From Raphanus sativus (lineage: Eukaryota; Streptophyta; Magnoliopsida; Brassicales; Brassicaceae), in the NCBI RefSeq assembly GCF_000801105.2, contig NC_079514.1:51939372-52003371 (forward strand): a stretch of 64,000 nt of DNA. The letters run 5' to 3'. The position numbers and the translations under genes were made by a program. Positions 20,698 to 31,732 of this stretch are shown piece by piece. Positions within the stretch are counted from its first letter, which is position 1, and the number at the start of each line of letters is the position of its first letter. The notes under the pieces were generated by a model that was given only the letters and a program-made list of their open reading frames with translations, did not search any database and was not told where the DNA came from.

Positions 20698-23600
20698 ATG
20701 GAGGAAGGTGGGAGTAGTCACGACCCAGAGACTAACAAGAAGCTAGTGAGAGGGAAGATAGAAATAAAGAGGATAGAGAACACGACAAGTCGTCAAGTAA
20801 CTTTCTGCAAACGACGCAATGGTCTTCTCAAGAAAGCTTATGAGCTCTCTGTCTTGTGTGATGCGGAAGTTGCACTTGTTGTCTTCTCCACTCGTGGCCG
20901 TCTCTATGAGTACGCTAACAACAGGTATGCTTCTCCTACACCATTGATTGATTTGCTACTACAAATTATCTTGGTTTAGAGCCAAGATTAGGGTTTTTGT
21001 TAATTACAATCATGGATTTTTTAATTATTTTTTTTCTCTAGAGCTACCATTATCTCGAGATTTCTTTATATTATGTGTGTGTTTGTGTATCTAAAAATAT
21101 GAGAAGGAAAAAAGTTGGCTTGTCTTCTCAACTTCTCGTTAGCCTTTTTTTTAGTTTCACTCATTTTATGAAACATTAGAACCTGATGCATGTCTGGTTC
21201 TATACCACACTTAGTTTTGACGATCTACAATTTTCTATATTTCAAATTATTGCTAGGATTTTATCAGGAAAAGAGTTGGGTAACTCTTGCCACGAAACAT
21301 CATGTATGTATTATATATACTAGGTGTTTTTCCCGTGCTCATGCACGGGTATAAATATTTATAAAGTAAATATATTATAATAATTTATTAATAGTTTAAT
21401 TTTAGTTTCGATTTTTCTATAATTTATATAAATCATATCATATTGTTTTACTTAGATGTGTGATTTTGGATATGTAATATATTATTAGTTTGATTATAAC
21501 TTTAGTGTATTAGATATCATCAAATTCTTCAAATTCAACTATGGTATTTTTTGTTCAAAATATATTAAAATTATGAATAATTTGTGATTTAATTTGGATT
21601 GATTTTTCCCTTAGATATGTATATATTTTAGTAATAATATTATATATATTTTTGAAAATCAAATAAAAAAATTAAGTGTTGGTCTATTCAGAATACATAA
21701 ATAAATATAACAATAATATTTTGAAATCTCATATATATATGTTTAAAAAATAAATAAACTGTAACAATTAGTTACTAATTTATTTTTATTTATTGGTATC
21801 GTTTGAAGCATCCATTAATATATATGTATAAAATAAATAAACATTACTATAAAATAATATGTTAATTACTCATTTTGTGGATAAGGTGACATATATTCTT
21901 TTATATTAAAGTATAACTATTTTTATTTTTATTCATCCAATTAGATTGTTTATCGCATCAATTTATTTTTCATCTTAAATGTGTAAATATATTTTTGTAA
22001 TATTTATAAAAATTTGTTATTTTTATTTTCTTAAATATTTTAAAAATAAATAAATAATCAGTAGAAAGTTCCATAAAAGAAAATAACGGATAAAAATTTT
22101 AATCTCATAAACGCATATTGGTATTTATAATAATTAAAATATTTTGTAAGTTCTACGTAATATTAAAACTTAGATTTATAAAAGTAAACTGAAAATTATT
22201 TTCAATAATCTTAAATATATTCTTGAATATAATAATTCAGATTTTCTTATGTACTTTTATTATAGGTATATTGGATTGTACAAATATAAGGAAAAAGGAA
22301 AAAAAGCAAACTATATATTAAGTAAAACATAAATTTTTAATTGTGGAAAAATATAATATTTTAGGTTATTAAAATTTTAGGATTATATTATTTATTTATT
22401 TTTTTGTAATTTCTTGTTCAAAATATGCTTGTGATAAAATTAGTTGTCATAAAAATATCAATTAACGTTTTTAAAAATAAATATCAGTTCTTATAAATTT
22501 TTATTGAGAAATTATTTTACATAAGTAAGAAAAAATTTATAGACATTTTTAGGTTTTTAATTATAAATATTAATATTCAATAAATATTATAATAATGAAT
22601 AAACCATTTCAATAATACTAATTAAAATATTATTATTTAACTATAGGTATATTGGTTTATCTAATCAATTTCTTATGTAATTATTTGAGAAAATATATAG
22701 ACATAAGGAAAATATTTTTATTACTTTGGAAATATTTTATATTGGTTAAGGTTATGTTTTAAAAGAAATATCTATTTTACTAAATATCAAAATTATTTTT
22801 GTTAACTTTCCTTTTTTTTATGAAATCACATTATATATAAATATATTCTCTTATTTTAAATTTGTTTTTTAATTTTAAGATGTTTTAACTATATATGTTA
22901 ACTAAAAGGAAATTTCTAATTAACAGGAATTATTTAAAAAAAAGGAAAATCGATTTTAATATAGTAATTATATCTAATATTTTTAATCCATTAAGGGTGT
23001 GATTGTAATCAACCATCGCGAGAATTAACATGAACGCGACACATAGGAAACTGACTTCTCAAATAATATTATAGAGATGTAAATGTGCAAGGCTTATATA
23101 TGTAACCTTCGATCTGGGAAACTTACAAAAGCCTAATGATGAGTTATCCATAAATAAGGATCCTTTTTTTGTCACAATCAATAGGGATCCTTTTAATAAT
23201 TTAAACTAACCCCCAAAACCAAATGAAAACTGTGAATTAGTTATACTCTGAGTTGGTCTTGAGAAAATATGTAATATAACTGAAAGCTAGTATTTTACGT
23301 TTGACACACAATGAGATTTCTTTTTTATTTATTTTAATTTCTCATATTTAAATTGTATGATAGTTGAAGAAATCCTCTAAAACAATATACGCATATATGT
23401 GAATTTGTTTAACATTCACTCACTGAATTTTTTAAGAATATTGATATTAATGTATAGGCCCTAATGGAATGTATATATGCTGATATATGTAGTCGGTAGT
23501 CCATTGATATATAATAATGAGAGTGAGTTAACTCAGAGAAGTGTCGGAAATCAATGTGGTACGAACCAGTGGAAATTTCTGGCATTCTGAGCTTTATTTA

Positions 23601-24989
23601 CTTATTCTTATATTTGAAAAAAATATCCGATCTCTAGATAATATTTTGATGACATTGAATCATATAATGTGGCTGTGCGTGAACCTTGTTGTGTATTCCT
23701 CCTCAAACCGTAAGGATATAGTATAATTACTTACTACTATATCCTTACTTTAATTAATTGCATTAACAGCCATATTCATAAATGTAATTAATTACCTCGA
23801 GAAAATCTTTTACTCATGCAAAATGTGTTTGATTAAAAACTTTCTCCTCGTACTGTGGTGATCAGAAACTGGTCCAAAGCCATACATTCCTTTCTCGTCG
23901 AGTTTTAGTTTTTTTTTCGGCAGGAAAATATAAAATTTCCAAAACATAAACCAAGAAATATAATATAGTATTAATTATTTTAATTAACAGTTTACATTTA
24001 TTAAATCAAATCTAATGGTTTCTTAAATTTTTTTAGTGTGAAGGGTACAATTGAAAGGTACAAGAAAGCTTGTTCTGATGCCGTCAACCCTCCTACCGTC
24101 ACCGAAGCTAATACTCAGGTACATTATTGTCTGTTTATTTAGTAATTATTGTCTGTTTATTCTTTACAAAAAAACATTACGAACAAAAAGAGCGGGTTCT
24201 TGAAATGTTTTGGTGTTTCTATGCATGGAACTCTGAAGTATTATCAGCAAGAAGCCTCTAAGCTTCGGAGGCAGATTCGGGACATTCAAAATTCTAACAG
24301 GTATAAACATGAACATAAATCAACAAAACAATTTTCTAAAGAAATTGTTTTGTTGATTTATGTTCATGTTTATAAAATGAAGGCATATTGTTGGAGAATC
24401 ACTTGGTTCCTTGAACTTCAAGGAACTCAAAAACCTAGAAGGAAGGCTTGAAAAAGGAATAAGCCGCGTCAGATCCAAGAAGGTTACTTATTACATGCAA
24501 CTACGTCTATCTGTCTCTATATAATTTACATAGTTTTCTCACTTATATGAAACTTTTGCAGAATGAGCTGTTAGTGGCAGAGATGGAGTATATGCACAAG
24601 AGGGTAAGCAAGTTTCTTCCATATCATTCGTGTCTACTTCTTGGAAGTTGAGTTTTGTCATAATAAATCCCTGTAGGAAATGGAGTTGCAACACGATAAC
24701 ATGTACCTGCGAGCAAAGGTTAGTCAGTTTCAGTCTCTACACTCTCTATTCTATCGTCTCACAATCAATCTTTGACTTCTGTTTTTATTTGCAGATAGCA
24801 CACTGCGGTAGGCTGGATCCGGAACAGCAGGAATCGAGTGTGATACAAGGAACTGCGGTTTATGAATCTGGTCTGTCTTCTTCTCATGACCAGTTGCAGA
24901 ATTATAACCGGAGCTATATTCCGGTGAACCTTCTTGAACCAAATCAACAATTCTCCGGTCACGACCAACCTCCTCTTCAACTTGTTTAA
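20698..24989 (+). CDS. SHP1: SHATTERPROOF1-like MADS-box transcription factor
   Basis: AGAMOUS-clade MIKC factor specifying valve margin, ovule and carpel identity (pod shatter). Coding exons: 20698-20924, 24037-24118, 24239-24300, 24383-24482, 24562-24603, 24677-24718, 24795-24989; 249 residues in frame. The order is a short N-extension (MEEGGSSHD), MADS domain ([20 protein letters not shown]), I region, K-box ([20 protein letters not shown] ... [16 protein letters not shown]), and a C-terminus with [12 protein letters not shown] and DQPPLQLV. It matches SHP1 (At3g58780) better than SHP2. Oddities: a Helitron fills part of intron 1; intron 3 is an 82-nt near-perfect hairpin with a poor pyrimidine tract; and the second residue of the usual GRGKIE start of the MADS domain is preceded by Val instead of Gly. 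All splice phases agree. Confidence 0.94.
21320..23077 (-). mobile_element. Non-autonomous Helitron in SHP1 intron 1
   Basis: On the minus strand it begins A|TCTCTATAATATTATTTGAG (5' TC at 23077). It ends with a perfect 7-bp hairpin, CCCGTGC-atga-GCACGGG (plus 21332-21349), then an A-rich linker and CTAG at 21323-21320, followed by T. These are the Helitron hallmarks: TC start, hairpin, CTRR end, and insertion between A and T. About 1.76 kb, AT-rich, no coding. It separates 0.4 kb from about 1 kb of the original intron. Confidence 0.82.
23158..23194. repeat. Micro-insertion with 10-bp target duplication
   Basis: GGATCCTTTT at 23158-23167 and 23185-23194 flanks a 17-nt insert, TTTGTCACAATCAATAG. 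Confidence 0.5.
23710..23748. repeat. Short perfect palindrome in SHP1 intron 1
   Basis: GTAAGGATATAGTA (23710-23723) and its exact reverse complement (23735-23748), with an 11-nt loop. Confidence 0.8.
24302..24374. repeat. Perfect 33-bp hairpin filling SHP1 intron 3
   Basis: 24302-24334 and 24342-24374 are exact reverse complements (33 of 33), with the loop TCTAAAG at 24335-24341. Intron 3 runs 24301-24382, so only the first G and the last 8 bases lie outside the hairpin. The donor GT is at the base of the stem. The acceptor context AAAATGAAG has no pyrimidine tract. Confidence 0.97.
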
Positions 24990-24999
24990 GGTTAAACAC

Positions 25000-25392
25000 G
25001 ATGGCAACTTGTTTCTTCCACTCAAAACCGTTTCGAGAGAAAGAGAGCAAGAGTATATTATATGTATTAATGTATGCAACTTCTTTACTTATGCATAGTT
25101 TAGGTTCCAATGATAATAAAACACAACTCTTGTTTTTATTGCCTATTATCTATCTTTCAGTTCTCTTTACTGTTCTCTATATCTTGCTCCTTTGTATTTC
25201 CAATGATTTGAAACCCAACCTTTGAATTAGTCTTGATATGAAGATTTTAAAGGTAAAACCGTACAAGAATAAAAATGAATAGCAGAAATGAGCATTCTCA
25301 TTATATTCAAGCGTTTGGCCAAAATCTAAAATAAAAAAAAAATTACACAAATAAGGAACAAAGTAGTTGACTGAACAAACTGAGAATCCTTC
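25000..25392. other. SHP1 3' UTR and intergenic
   Basis: AT-rich 3' flank with AATAAAA at about 25115-25121, a plausible polyadenylation signal for SHP1. No gene is seen. Confidence 0.5.
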
Positions 25393-25509
25393 TTATAGAT
25401 CTGACGGATCCTTAACATATTGTGTTACATTTGATACTAAATTATGATCTACAGGCTTCAAACCTTTTCTCAACCAATGTTTCAACAAAGCTAACTCTAA
25501 TCTCCTCAC
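25393..25509 (-). CDS. Terminal exon of an unidentified gene
   Basis: A minus-strand TTTTGCAG acceptor opens an uninterrupted 38-codon frame plus TAA. It starts VRRLELALLKHWLRKGLKPV and ends VTQYVKDPSDL. The acceptor, the clean frame and the amphipathic, Leu/Arg-rich sequence suggest a real last exon. I do not recognise the family and could not find the upstream exons up to 26.6 kb. Two GGCCCAA (site II-like) motifs at 26542 and 26568 could mark its promoter. It may be the surviving end of a gene in the At3g58790-58840 interval, otherwise missing here. It could be a relic. Confidence 0.4.
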   Translation of the reverse strand: MRRLELALLKHWLRKGLKPVDHNLVSNVTQYVKDPSDL

Positions 25510-25519
25510 CTGCAAAATA

Positions 25520-26690
25520 ATTGTTCCATCAAATGTAAACAAATAAATGAATAACTGCATTAGCTACACACAATTCGAGAACCTAAATTAAGCGTGATGT
25601 AGAAACAGAGTTATATGCGTCTAAAGTGTAATGTAACTAGTGTAATACAGTTAGAAACCCGTTACTGTTCCCCTAAACAATTACATATAAAACATCAACC
25701 AAATTAGGAAAAGAATAGGTGTAAGTTGTTCATGGAAAACACGAAGAAGCATATTGTTTTAGTAACAAAAACAGATTTGACTCTTTGTATGACCACACAC
25801 GCTTTGGTTTCCAAATATATAAACGAACAGTAACACACAAAACCTTTTGTCAAATTATATGTTGTTGACTTTCATGTTGTCCCTCTTGTCTTAATTTGCT
25901 GTCTTTCAACACATTTTTATGGCAATCCTTAGATGGTCTATGAATCTAAAACAAAACTATAAGAAGATTCCAGGTCTTAAATCTATAATGAGTTGATCCA
26001 TTTCTTGAAAGGACTTTTGGTATGTTATTCCAAGGAGCTTTTTCAATAATATAATGGTTGAGTGGTTTCTTGTTTATTCACTTGAAGCTTAGTATACATA
26101 CGCTAAGGCTGATTTGTCACTGTGGGCTAAGGCCCAATATAAAATTGTTCTCATTTTTTTCTCTTACCAAACAATATTGGTACTCATGATGACTTGGGAT
26201 AAAAAAGCGCTGGTGAAGCATATTAATCAAAATCAACTTGGCTTGGAATATCATATGTGCACGGTCCTGCAATCAAATCAGCTCTTTCAACTCTACTTCC
26301 ATGGAAACCTTTGTGTTTTTTTTTTCTCTCTCTCTGATAGTAGGCTTCATGGTTCTCTCTTTCAACTCAACTATTGTCTCCTTGCTTCCTCAACCTTCTT
26401 CTTGGATTCCGTTTTCTTTTGTCTCTTCTCAGGTTCACTCAGTGTGCCCTTCTCCCCGGCTTGCATTTCTCCAAGTTAACCAGCCACGTGCTGAACAGAA
26501 AGTCCACTTGGCAACATCAGTTTTGTTCTCTCTCCTTCTATGGCCCAACATTGGTAAGCTCCACTAGGCCCAACTTTAGAATAATCGCTCACAATTTAAT
26601 TTTCTTTCGTTCTATGAAATGAGTTTTTCCCCTAACCTTTTTTGTACCTCCTTGTTTAATCATATATCTTGTTGACCATATTACATATAT
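25520..26690. other. Intergenic, possible minus-strand 5' region
   Basis: GGCCCAA motifs (the TGGGCC type, common in promoters of plant housekeeping genes) at 26131, 26542 and 26568. Purine-rich minus-strand DNA at about 26290-26480 looks like a transcribed leader. Open frames here (26114-26622 plus) lack family features. No gene can be called. Confidence 0.35.
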
Positions 26691-26837
26691 ACATATTATA
26701 TATCTTTTTTTTTACATATTATATATCTTGTTTAATCATATATCTTTTTTTTTTTTTTTTTTTTGCTAAAATTTGGCAAATTTAATCATATATCTTGCAC
26801 AGCCGTTTGCCGTAAAAAAAAACCATATATCTTGCAC
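26691..26837. repeat. Nested cluster of micro-insertions
   Basis: Three insertions share overlapping targets. ACATATTATATATCTT at 26691-26706 and 26714-26729 flanks a 7-nt T-run. TTTAATCATATATCTT at 26731-26746 and 26781-26796 flanks a T-run plus GCTAAAATTTGGCAAA. CATATATCTTGCAC at 26787-26800 and 26824-26837 flanks AGCCGTTTGCCGT plus a run of A. The last target overlaps the previous duplication, so the events were successive. The cluster is copied at about 35042-35188. Confidence 0.7.
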
Positions 26838-27086
26838 CAATCTAATGGCTAAACCATTAATTTCCGAATTTGAAGGAAAATATGGAGATCTTTTCCAAAT
26901 TTTCTCAATATTCGGAATTTAAAAAAATTCAGAACAAAATAAGTTATGAACCCCGGGTAAAAGAGCTAGTGAGCCACAATCAAAAATAAAATATAAAGTA
27001 AAAATAATTAAATAAAACAGAAAAGAGACTGTTTTTACTTCTTCTTATAAACGATTTGAGAGAATTACAACTTGTTTGTTAAACAT

Positions 27087-27434
27087 TTAACCACCAAACT
27101 TCATATCATCATCCTTCTCACAACTCTCAAGAAACGAAGTAAGAACTTTAATGGCATTGATCTGACATTGCAGAGCCAATATGTAACTCGCCGTCTCTTC
27201 AAACAGCGCGTCCACTCCAAGCGCCGTTCCTCCTGGAACTATTGTCTGAAGAGCTTCAATCTTCTCCTCCACTCCTTCATCATCATCTTCTACGCTGCTC
27301 TCTCTTACACTCTCCCTTGAATCTGACAATCTTTGTCTGGTTCTGCGCTTGAAACCAGCGGGACGTGTGTTCACGGCGGTGGAAGGCGACGGAGAAGAGC
27401 GTTTGGTATTGGAAGTAGCTAGGGTTTTCTCCAT
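27087..27434 (-). CDS. PAR2: PAR2-like atypical HLH protein, copy 1
   Basis: Transcription cofactor of the PAR1/PAR2 group: an HLH protein without a DNA-binding basic region that heterodimerises with PIF/BEE/BES-type bHLH factors. It restrains shade avoidance and acts in auxin and brassinosteroid responses, in the nucleus. One exon, 115 residues, usual length. An Arg-rich N-terminal part (KRSSPSPSTAVNTRPAGFKR) leads to the HLH (VEEKIEALQTIVPGG ... VDALFEETASYILALQCQI) and ends DDDMKFGG. The basic region lacks the His/Glu/Arg contacts of E-box binders. Nearly identical in sequence to my memory of At3g58850, which lies in the same order. The translated protein is identical to copy 2 at 35439-35786. 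Confidence 0.95.
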   Translation of the reverse strand: MEKTLATSNTKRSSPSPSTAVNTRPAGFKRRTRQRLSDSRESVRESSVEDDDEGVEEKIEALQTIVPGGTALGVDALFEETASYILALQCQINAIKVLTSFLESCEKDDDMKFGG

Positions 27435-28483
27435 TGACGGAGGGACAAAGAGAGAGAGAGAGGCTGTGTTGGAATAAAAGGGGTAAAGAGATGTGTGTGA
27501 TTTATAATATGAGTGATGATAGAATCAGTATGTTGAAGGTAGGACCGGTTAAACCGGATCCCGGTTTAAATTTACATTGCTTTACTCTAAAAATTTGCCA
27601 TAGATTTGAGACCTATTCGAGTATTTAATGGATTTATGGAGTTGAATCTTAATGGTTTTGGTTTGCTTTGGGTTTGGTTTTTATGCTTTTGCTTTTCTAT
27701 GGTTAATTTTGGTTCGGTTTAGATCGTGGTTTGGTTTTTATGTTTCTAAAATTGGGTAAATGCCATCAAAGCTGGGTCCAGTTGTGATTTTCTTATTTTG
27801 GTTTTTCTGTTTTTCGAATTATATATGAAGTGTTTTTTGTTTTGTTTTGTTTTGTTTTGTTGGAGTGATTTGGATCAGTGATTACCACGCGCTATTTTGA
27901 GTGGTTTTTGGAGACGTCACTTTACTCAAGTGGATCTTCCTGAGGTCCTGACAGATAGATAGATTGGATCTTTATTTGTTTTTAATATATTCAGAAAGTT
28001 ATGTATACTGAAAAACACATTCCGTTGTCAACAATTAGTAACATGCTTAGTTTAGTACTAATAGTAGACCTAATGAAAACGCCGAGTCATTAATAAGTAA
28101 CATGCTTAGTTTAGTAATAATAGACTTAATGACATGTGTTAAACTTTAGTTCAGACTTTGACTTGTGTGGGTCTTTGTTTAGTATTCTTTTCGGAAACAG
28201 GGATGGTGATTTCGGTGTATTTTTAACTTATGGTAGCAAACAAGAACTAAATAATATCTAATCTAACTAATGCATGAATATGTAGACAAATGCAGTACAT
28301 GCGAATAATCAATGTGTTTCAGAGTGAAAGTTAATGAAGTTGTACTAGTTTAATTTAGTTAAATAAAAAATACATTTTTTTAATATAAGAAGAGACGTTA
28401 ATTTGCAATACATTAAGAAAATGTAATATTTATAATAAACGATGATTAATTAGAGAAAATGTATGTGTGTATTTGATTTATTC

Positions 28484-28521
28484 CTGTTTTAATTTTTTTT
28501 TTTGACTAACTGTTTTAATTT
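28484..28521. repeat. Micro-insertion with 12-bp target duplication
   Basis: CTGTTTTAATTT at 28484-28495 and 28510-28521 flanks TTTTTTTTGACTAA. Copied in unit 2. Confidence 0.65.
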
Positions 28522-28629
28522 GTTGAATCACTTGATTCCATAGATAATGTATATATTAATGCATGTTTTTTTCTTGGATCAAGATTCCATACAAATGTAT
28601 TTGGAAATGTAAGATAATGTATGACAACA

Positions 28630-28672
28630 AACTAATCTTATTTTTACCAAAAAAAAAACCAACTAATCTTAT
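28630..28672. repeat. Micro-insertion with 12-bp target duplication
   Basis: AACTAATCTTAT at 28630-28641 and 28661-28672 flanks TTTTACC plus a run of A and CC, again the LINE-type tail. Copied in unit 2. Confidence 0.7.
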
Positions 28673-29066
28673 GTATGGGGTTTATGTCTTAATGATGATG
28701 TGCTCTCTAATTTAACATATGGAACATATATCTTAAATTCTTAATATATAGGTTAAGTATGATTATAATCATTATTTACACAACGCAATGACTTAAATCC
28801 AGTTAATAGTGATGATTACGTTATGGTAAGAAAGCAACAACGAGCTAAAAGGAAACGAGCCAGAGAGTGGAGGCGCGTGAGAGTAAAAGCGGAGGAGGAG
28901 GAGAAGAGGATTCACCTGCGTCAGGTGCATGGGAGAGAGAGTGATAGGAGGGGACCCAGAAAAGCCCCGTAAAAAAGGAAAAGAGAAAAGGAAAGCACAT
29001 GTGCTCACATGAGAGTTTTTTCGATCTATCTCCCATGTGCTTCCTCTCTTTACTTTCATCTAACAC

Positions 29067-29115
29067 ACACTCTCTTTCTTTTTTTTTTTTTTTTGGTCAA
29101 AAACACTCTCTTTCT
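29067..29115. repeat. Micro-insertion with 13-bp target duplication
   Basis: ACACTCTCTTTCT at 29067-29079 and 29103-29115 flanks a T-run ending GGTCAAAA. Copied in unit 2. Confidence 0.7.
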
Positions 29116-29259
29116 CTATATACACATAGAATGAATAGATACAGTCGTAGATAGTGAAGCTGTGTGTGGTGGACGTACTACTACTACGATCATACTATGA
29201 TGATCTACTAGTTGCACCGAAGATCTCACATGCTTTCTTCTTCTTTCTTTCATGGCAGC

Positions 29260-29265
29260 CACGTG
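29260..29265. promoter_or_regulatory. G-box CACGTG, unit 1
   Basis: Palindromic G-box in GCCACGTGACAT, about 1.8 kb upstream of PAR2 copy 1. PIF-family bHLH factors bind this motif; that it acts on PAR2 is inference. Confidence 0.4.
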
Positions 29266-29470
29266 ACATCTTTTATGGAACCTACCTTTTGAAATCTCCA
29301 TAAATCTATCCCTCATTTTGTGTCAACTCTTTTTTTTCTCGTATTATTCCAAGAAATTCAGATTTATGAAGTTTTATTAAATAATGTCTATAAATTTTAA
29401 AGGAGGAGAAAAGCCGTGCTCATGTCGGCATTAATCTGTGCACAATTTACTCCAATTTAACGTTTCTTTT

Positions 29471-29716
29471 TTTTTTTTGACAAAGAAAAGGGTTAAACCC
29501 GGGTCACTATTGGAACCAGACCTAACCCCCGGGGGAGTCGCAAGCCCGCGGATGGACTCCTTCTCCTGGGCATTCAAATGGGTCCTAAAGCATGGACCCA
29601 TATCCGCGTTAGGTGAACAGAACAATGTGACTTAGTTTCGCATAGCAGGAGGATCGAACCTGAAACGTGTTAGCGTCCCAGGCCCGTCCACTGCCACTTG
29701 ACCACAAGGCCCGTCC
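29471..29716 (-). mobile_element. tRNA-derived SINE, unit 1
   Basis: Bounded by the exact 15-bp duplication TTTAACGTTTCTTTT (29456-29470 and 29717-29731). The minus strand reads GGGCCTTGTGGTCAAGTGGC (A-box-like) and GGTTCGATCCTCC (B-box), and ends in a poly-A (T-run on plus). GC-rich against its surroundings. Confidence 0.88.
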
Positions 29717-29934
29717 TTTAACGTTTCTTTTTGCACCATAAAGACAAGGCTTTTAATTTGTTTTTACAACCTGCTTCCATTTCAATTTTATTGTCGTTGT
29801 AAAAAAAATTGTGTTTCAAAATAATTGTTATTTTAGAATTTTTAATACAAAATTTATTAATAAAATTTTTCATTTTATTTTTAATTGGTTAAAATATGGT
29901 TACATGTATAGGAATTGTGTTTTTATTTTGAAAA

Positions 29935-30623
29935 TATACAAAATCACATGTTTTTTTAATCTGCGTGTATAAATCTAGAACGACGATTAAAATGAAAAGA
30001 ATGAAGTATTTTGTACATTGGTTCTTGGTTCAAAAAATTAGTTTCAAGTAATTGCACAATTTATTGTACATTTTAAACAAAAACATCATTAAATATCCAC
30101 ATAACCACGGCAATTAAAAACATATAATATAAAAATTAATAAATTTTACATTAAAAATTGAAAACATCATCTAATTTGAAATAATTTTTAACTAAAAACG
30201 TCATCTACTAGAAACGGAAAAAGTAAAAGTTTTTAGAGCATTTGCACTCTCAACATAAGCATTATAATGTATTTAGCTATATATACAAAATCACATGTTT
30301 TTAATCTGTGTGTATAATAAACCTAGAACGACGATTAAAATGAAAAGAATGAAGTATTTTGTACATTGGTTCTTGGTTCAAAAAATTAGTTTCAAGTAAT
30401 TGCACAATTTATTGTACATTTTAAACAAAATATCATTAAATATCCACATAACCACGGCAATTAAAAAACATATAATATAAAAATTAATAAATTTTACATT
30501 AAAAATTGAAAACATCATCTAATTTGAAATAATTTTTAACTAACCTCTACTAGAAACGGAAAAAGTAAAAGTTAAGAGTATTTGCACTCTCAACATAAGC
30601 ATTATAATGTATTAGCTATATAT
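29935..30623. repeat. Two tandem ~347-bp repeats, unit 1
   Basis: 29935-30281 and 30282-30623 are about 95% alike by eye. Each starts TATACAAAATCACATG and ends in AGCTATATATACA. This is an older tandem duplication nested inside the 8.35 kb unit, copied at about 38287-38976. Confidence 0.85.
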
Positions 30624-31732
30624 ACATTTCCATCATCCCCCCCCACATATTTCTAATTTACAATGACCCTACTGCACATATTCCTACATTGTATATATAG
30701 CTAAATACGCAAATGTTTTTGGTTGAGAGTGAAAATATTATGTTATTTACTCTCTCTCTCTCTCTCCTAAACTTTTTTTATTTTTAAAATCTTCATTTTC
30801 TGCAAATCTGAAATCTCCATTGTTTCCACCATCGGTTCATCATCATGTCACATTCCTATGTGCCACATCCTATCTATGTTTCCCTTCCCATCTGATATGA
30901 TCTGATCAATTTTCAGTTTTACAAGACCTTCTTCGAGTTCAAACCCCAAATAATCGTCGGCACCAGACGACGTGACTCATCTCATGTCTGACGTAAAGTC
31001 GTGATCCAAAGACAAGATTCGATCTCTAAAACCACATCTCGATCCACTCCTTGTTACATGATATAATATTTGATCCTTCTAACTGCATACTACCAACCAC
31101 ACCAAATGTGCTACTGCTTTTATACATTATATATATCTTTACCCCATAAAGAGATTGAATAGAAGGATCGACTTTTTCCTCTGTAATTTATAAATAAGTG
31201 TTTAAATATCCTTCAAAAGTAAGTAAATAAATCCGAAACATATAAAATGCGGTTAATCCCGTTGTTGAACAAGCTATTATTGAAAAGTTTGGCAAAAATA
31301 ACAAACTATCATTAAGAATTTCATCTTTAGACCAAAACAAGCAGGGGGGGGGGAATACCACAAAGCAAGAGGGTTTCTTTTCTACTGAAAAGAGAGTTTT
31401 TTGTAATCGGGACATGTTTTGTTAAACCACCCATAAGAATTATAATATATTTGTGGAAGAAGGTAACATATGTGCAACTTAATATTTAATTATAATGCCG
31501 GGCTATATTTCATATAAAAGTTTTCTAATAACATGCATTGGAAAATTTTCACTTGTATAATCATAGATCTCTCTTTATGGATATGGTGATAGAAAAAGAC
31601 CACCCCGTTTTATTTCCGGAGAAGCATGTATTAAGATCAGTATGGGACAGCGATTTATAACAGTGAAACATTTCAGATGTTGTCCTTTGTTCTAGTCTTT
31701 TTGGTGATTCAATGTGATAATATATTTTGCAG

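Larger units (their letters stand above)
27435..29455 (-). promoter_or_regulatory. PAR2 copy 1 upstream region
   Basis: A short GA-rich leader (27450-27470), a GGTTTGGTTT-rich zone (27650-27760) and a (GTTTT)n run at about 27836-27861. A near-repeated AACATGCTTAGTTTAGTA occurs at about 28041 and 28101. Micro-insertions lie further up. PAR2 is known to be induced by PIF/phytochrome signalling; a G-box is present at 29260-29265, about 1.8 kb upstream. Short open frames at 28793-29066 are not supported as genes. Confidence 0.45.

Noticed and set aside
26114..26622. Hydrophobic plus-strand open frames
   Set aside because: Overlapping frames in CT-rich DNA with no homology signal. The opposite strand looks more like a gene's promoter and leader.
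28793..29066. Overlapping minus-strand open frames upstream of PAR2, and a 49-codon plus-strand frame at 28822
   Set aside because: Low-complexity Arg/Glu or Ser/Pro/Leu-rich sequence, no family resemblance, and three competing frames. Duplicated only because the whole unit is.
29935..30623. CRISPR-like or satellite array
   Set aside because: Only two ~347-bp tandem copies and no spacers: an ordinary local tandem duplication in plant DNA.
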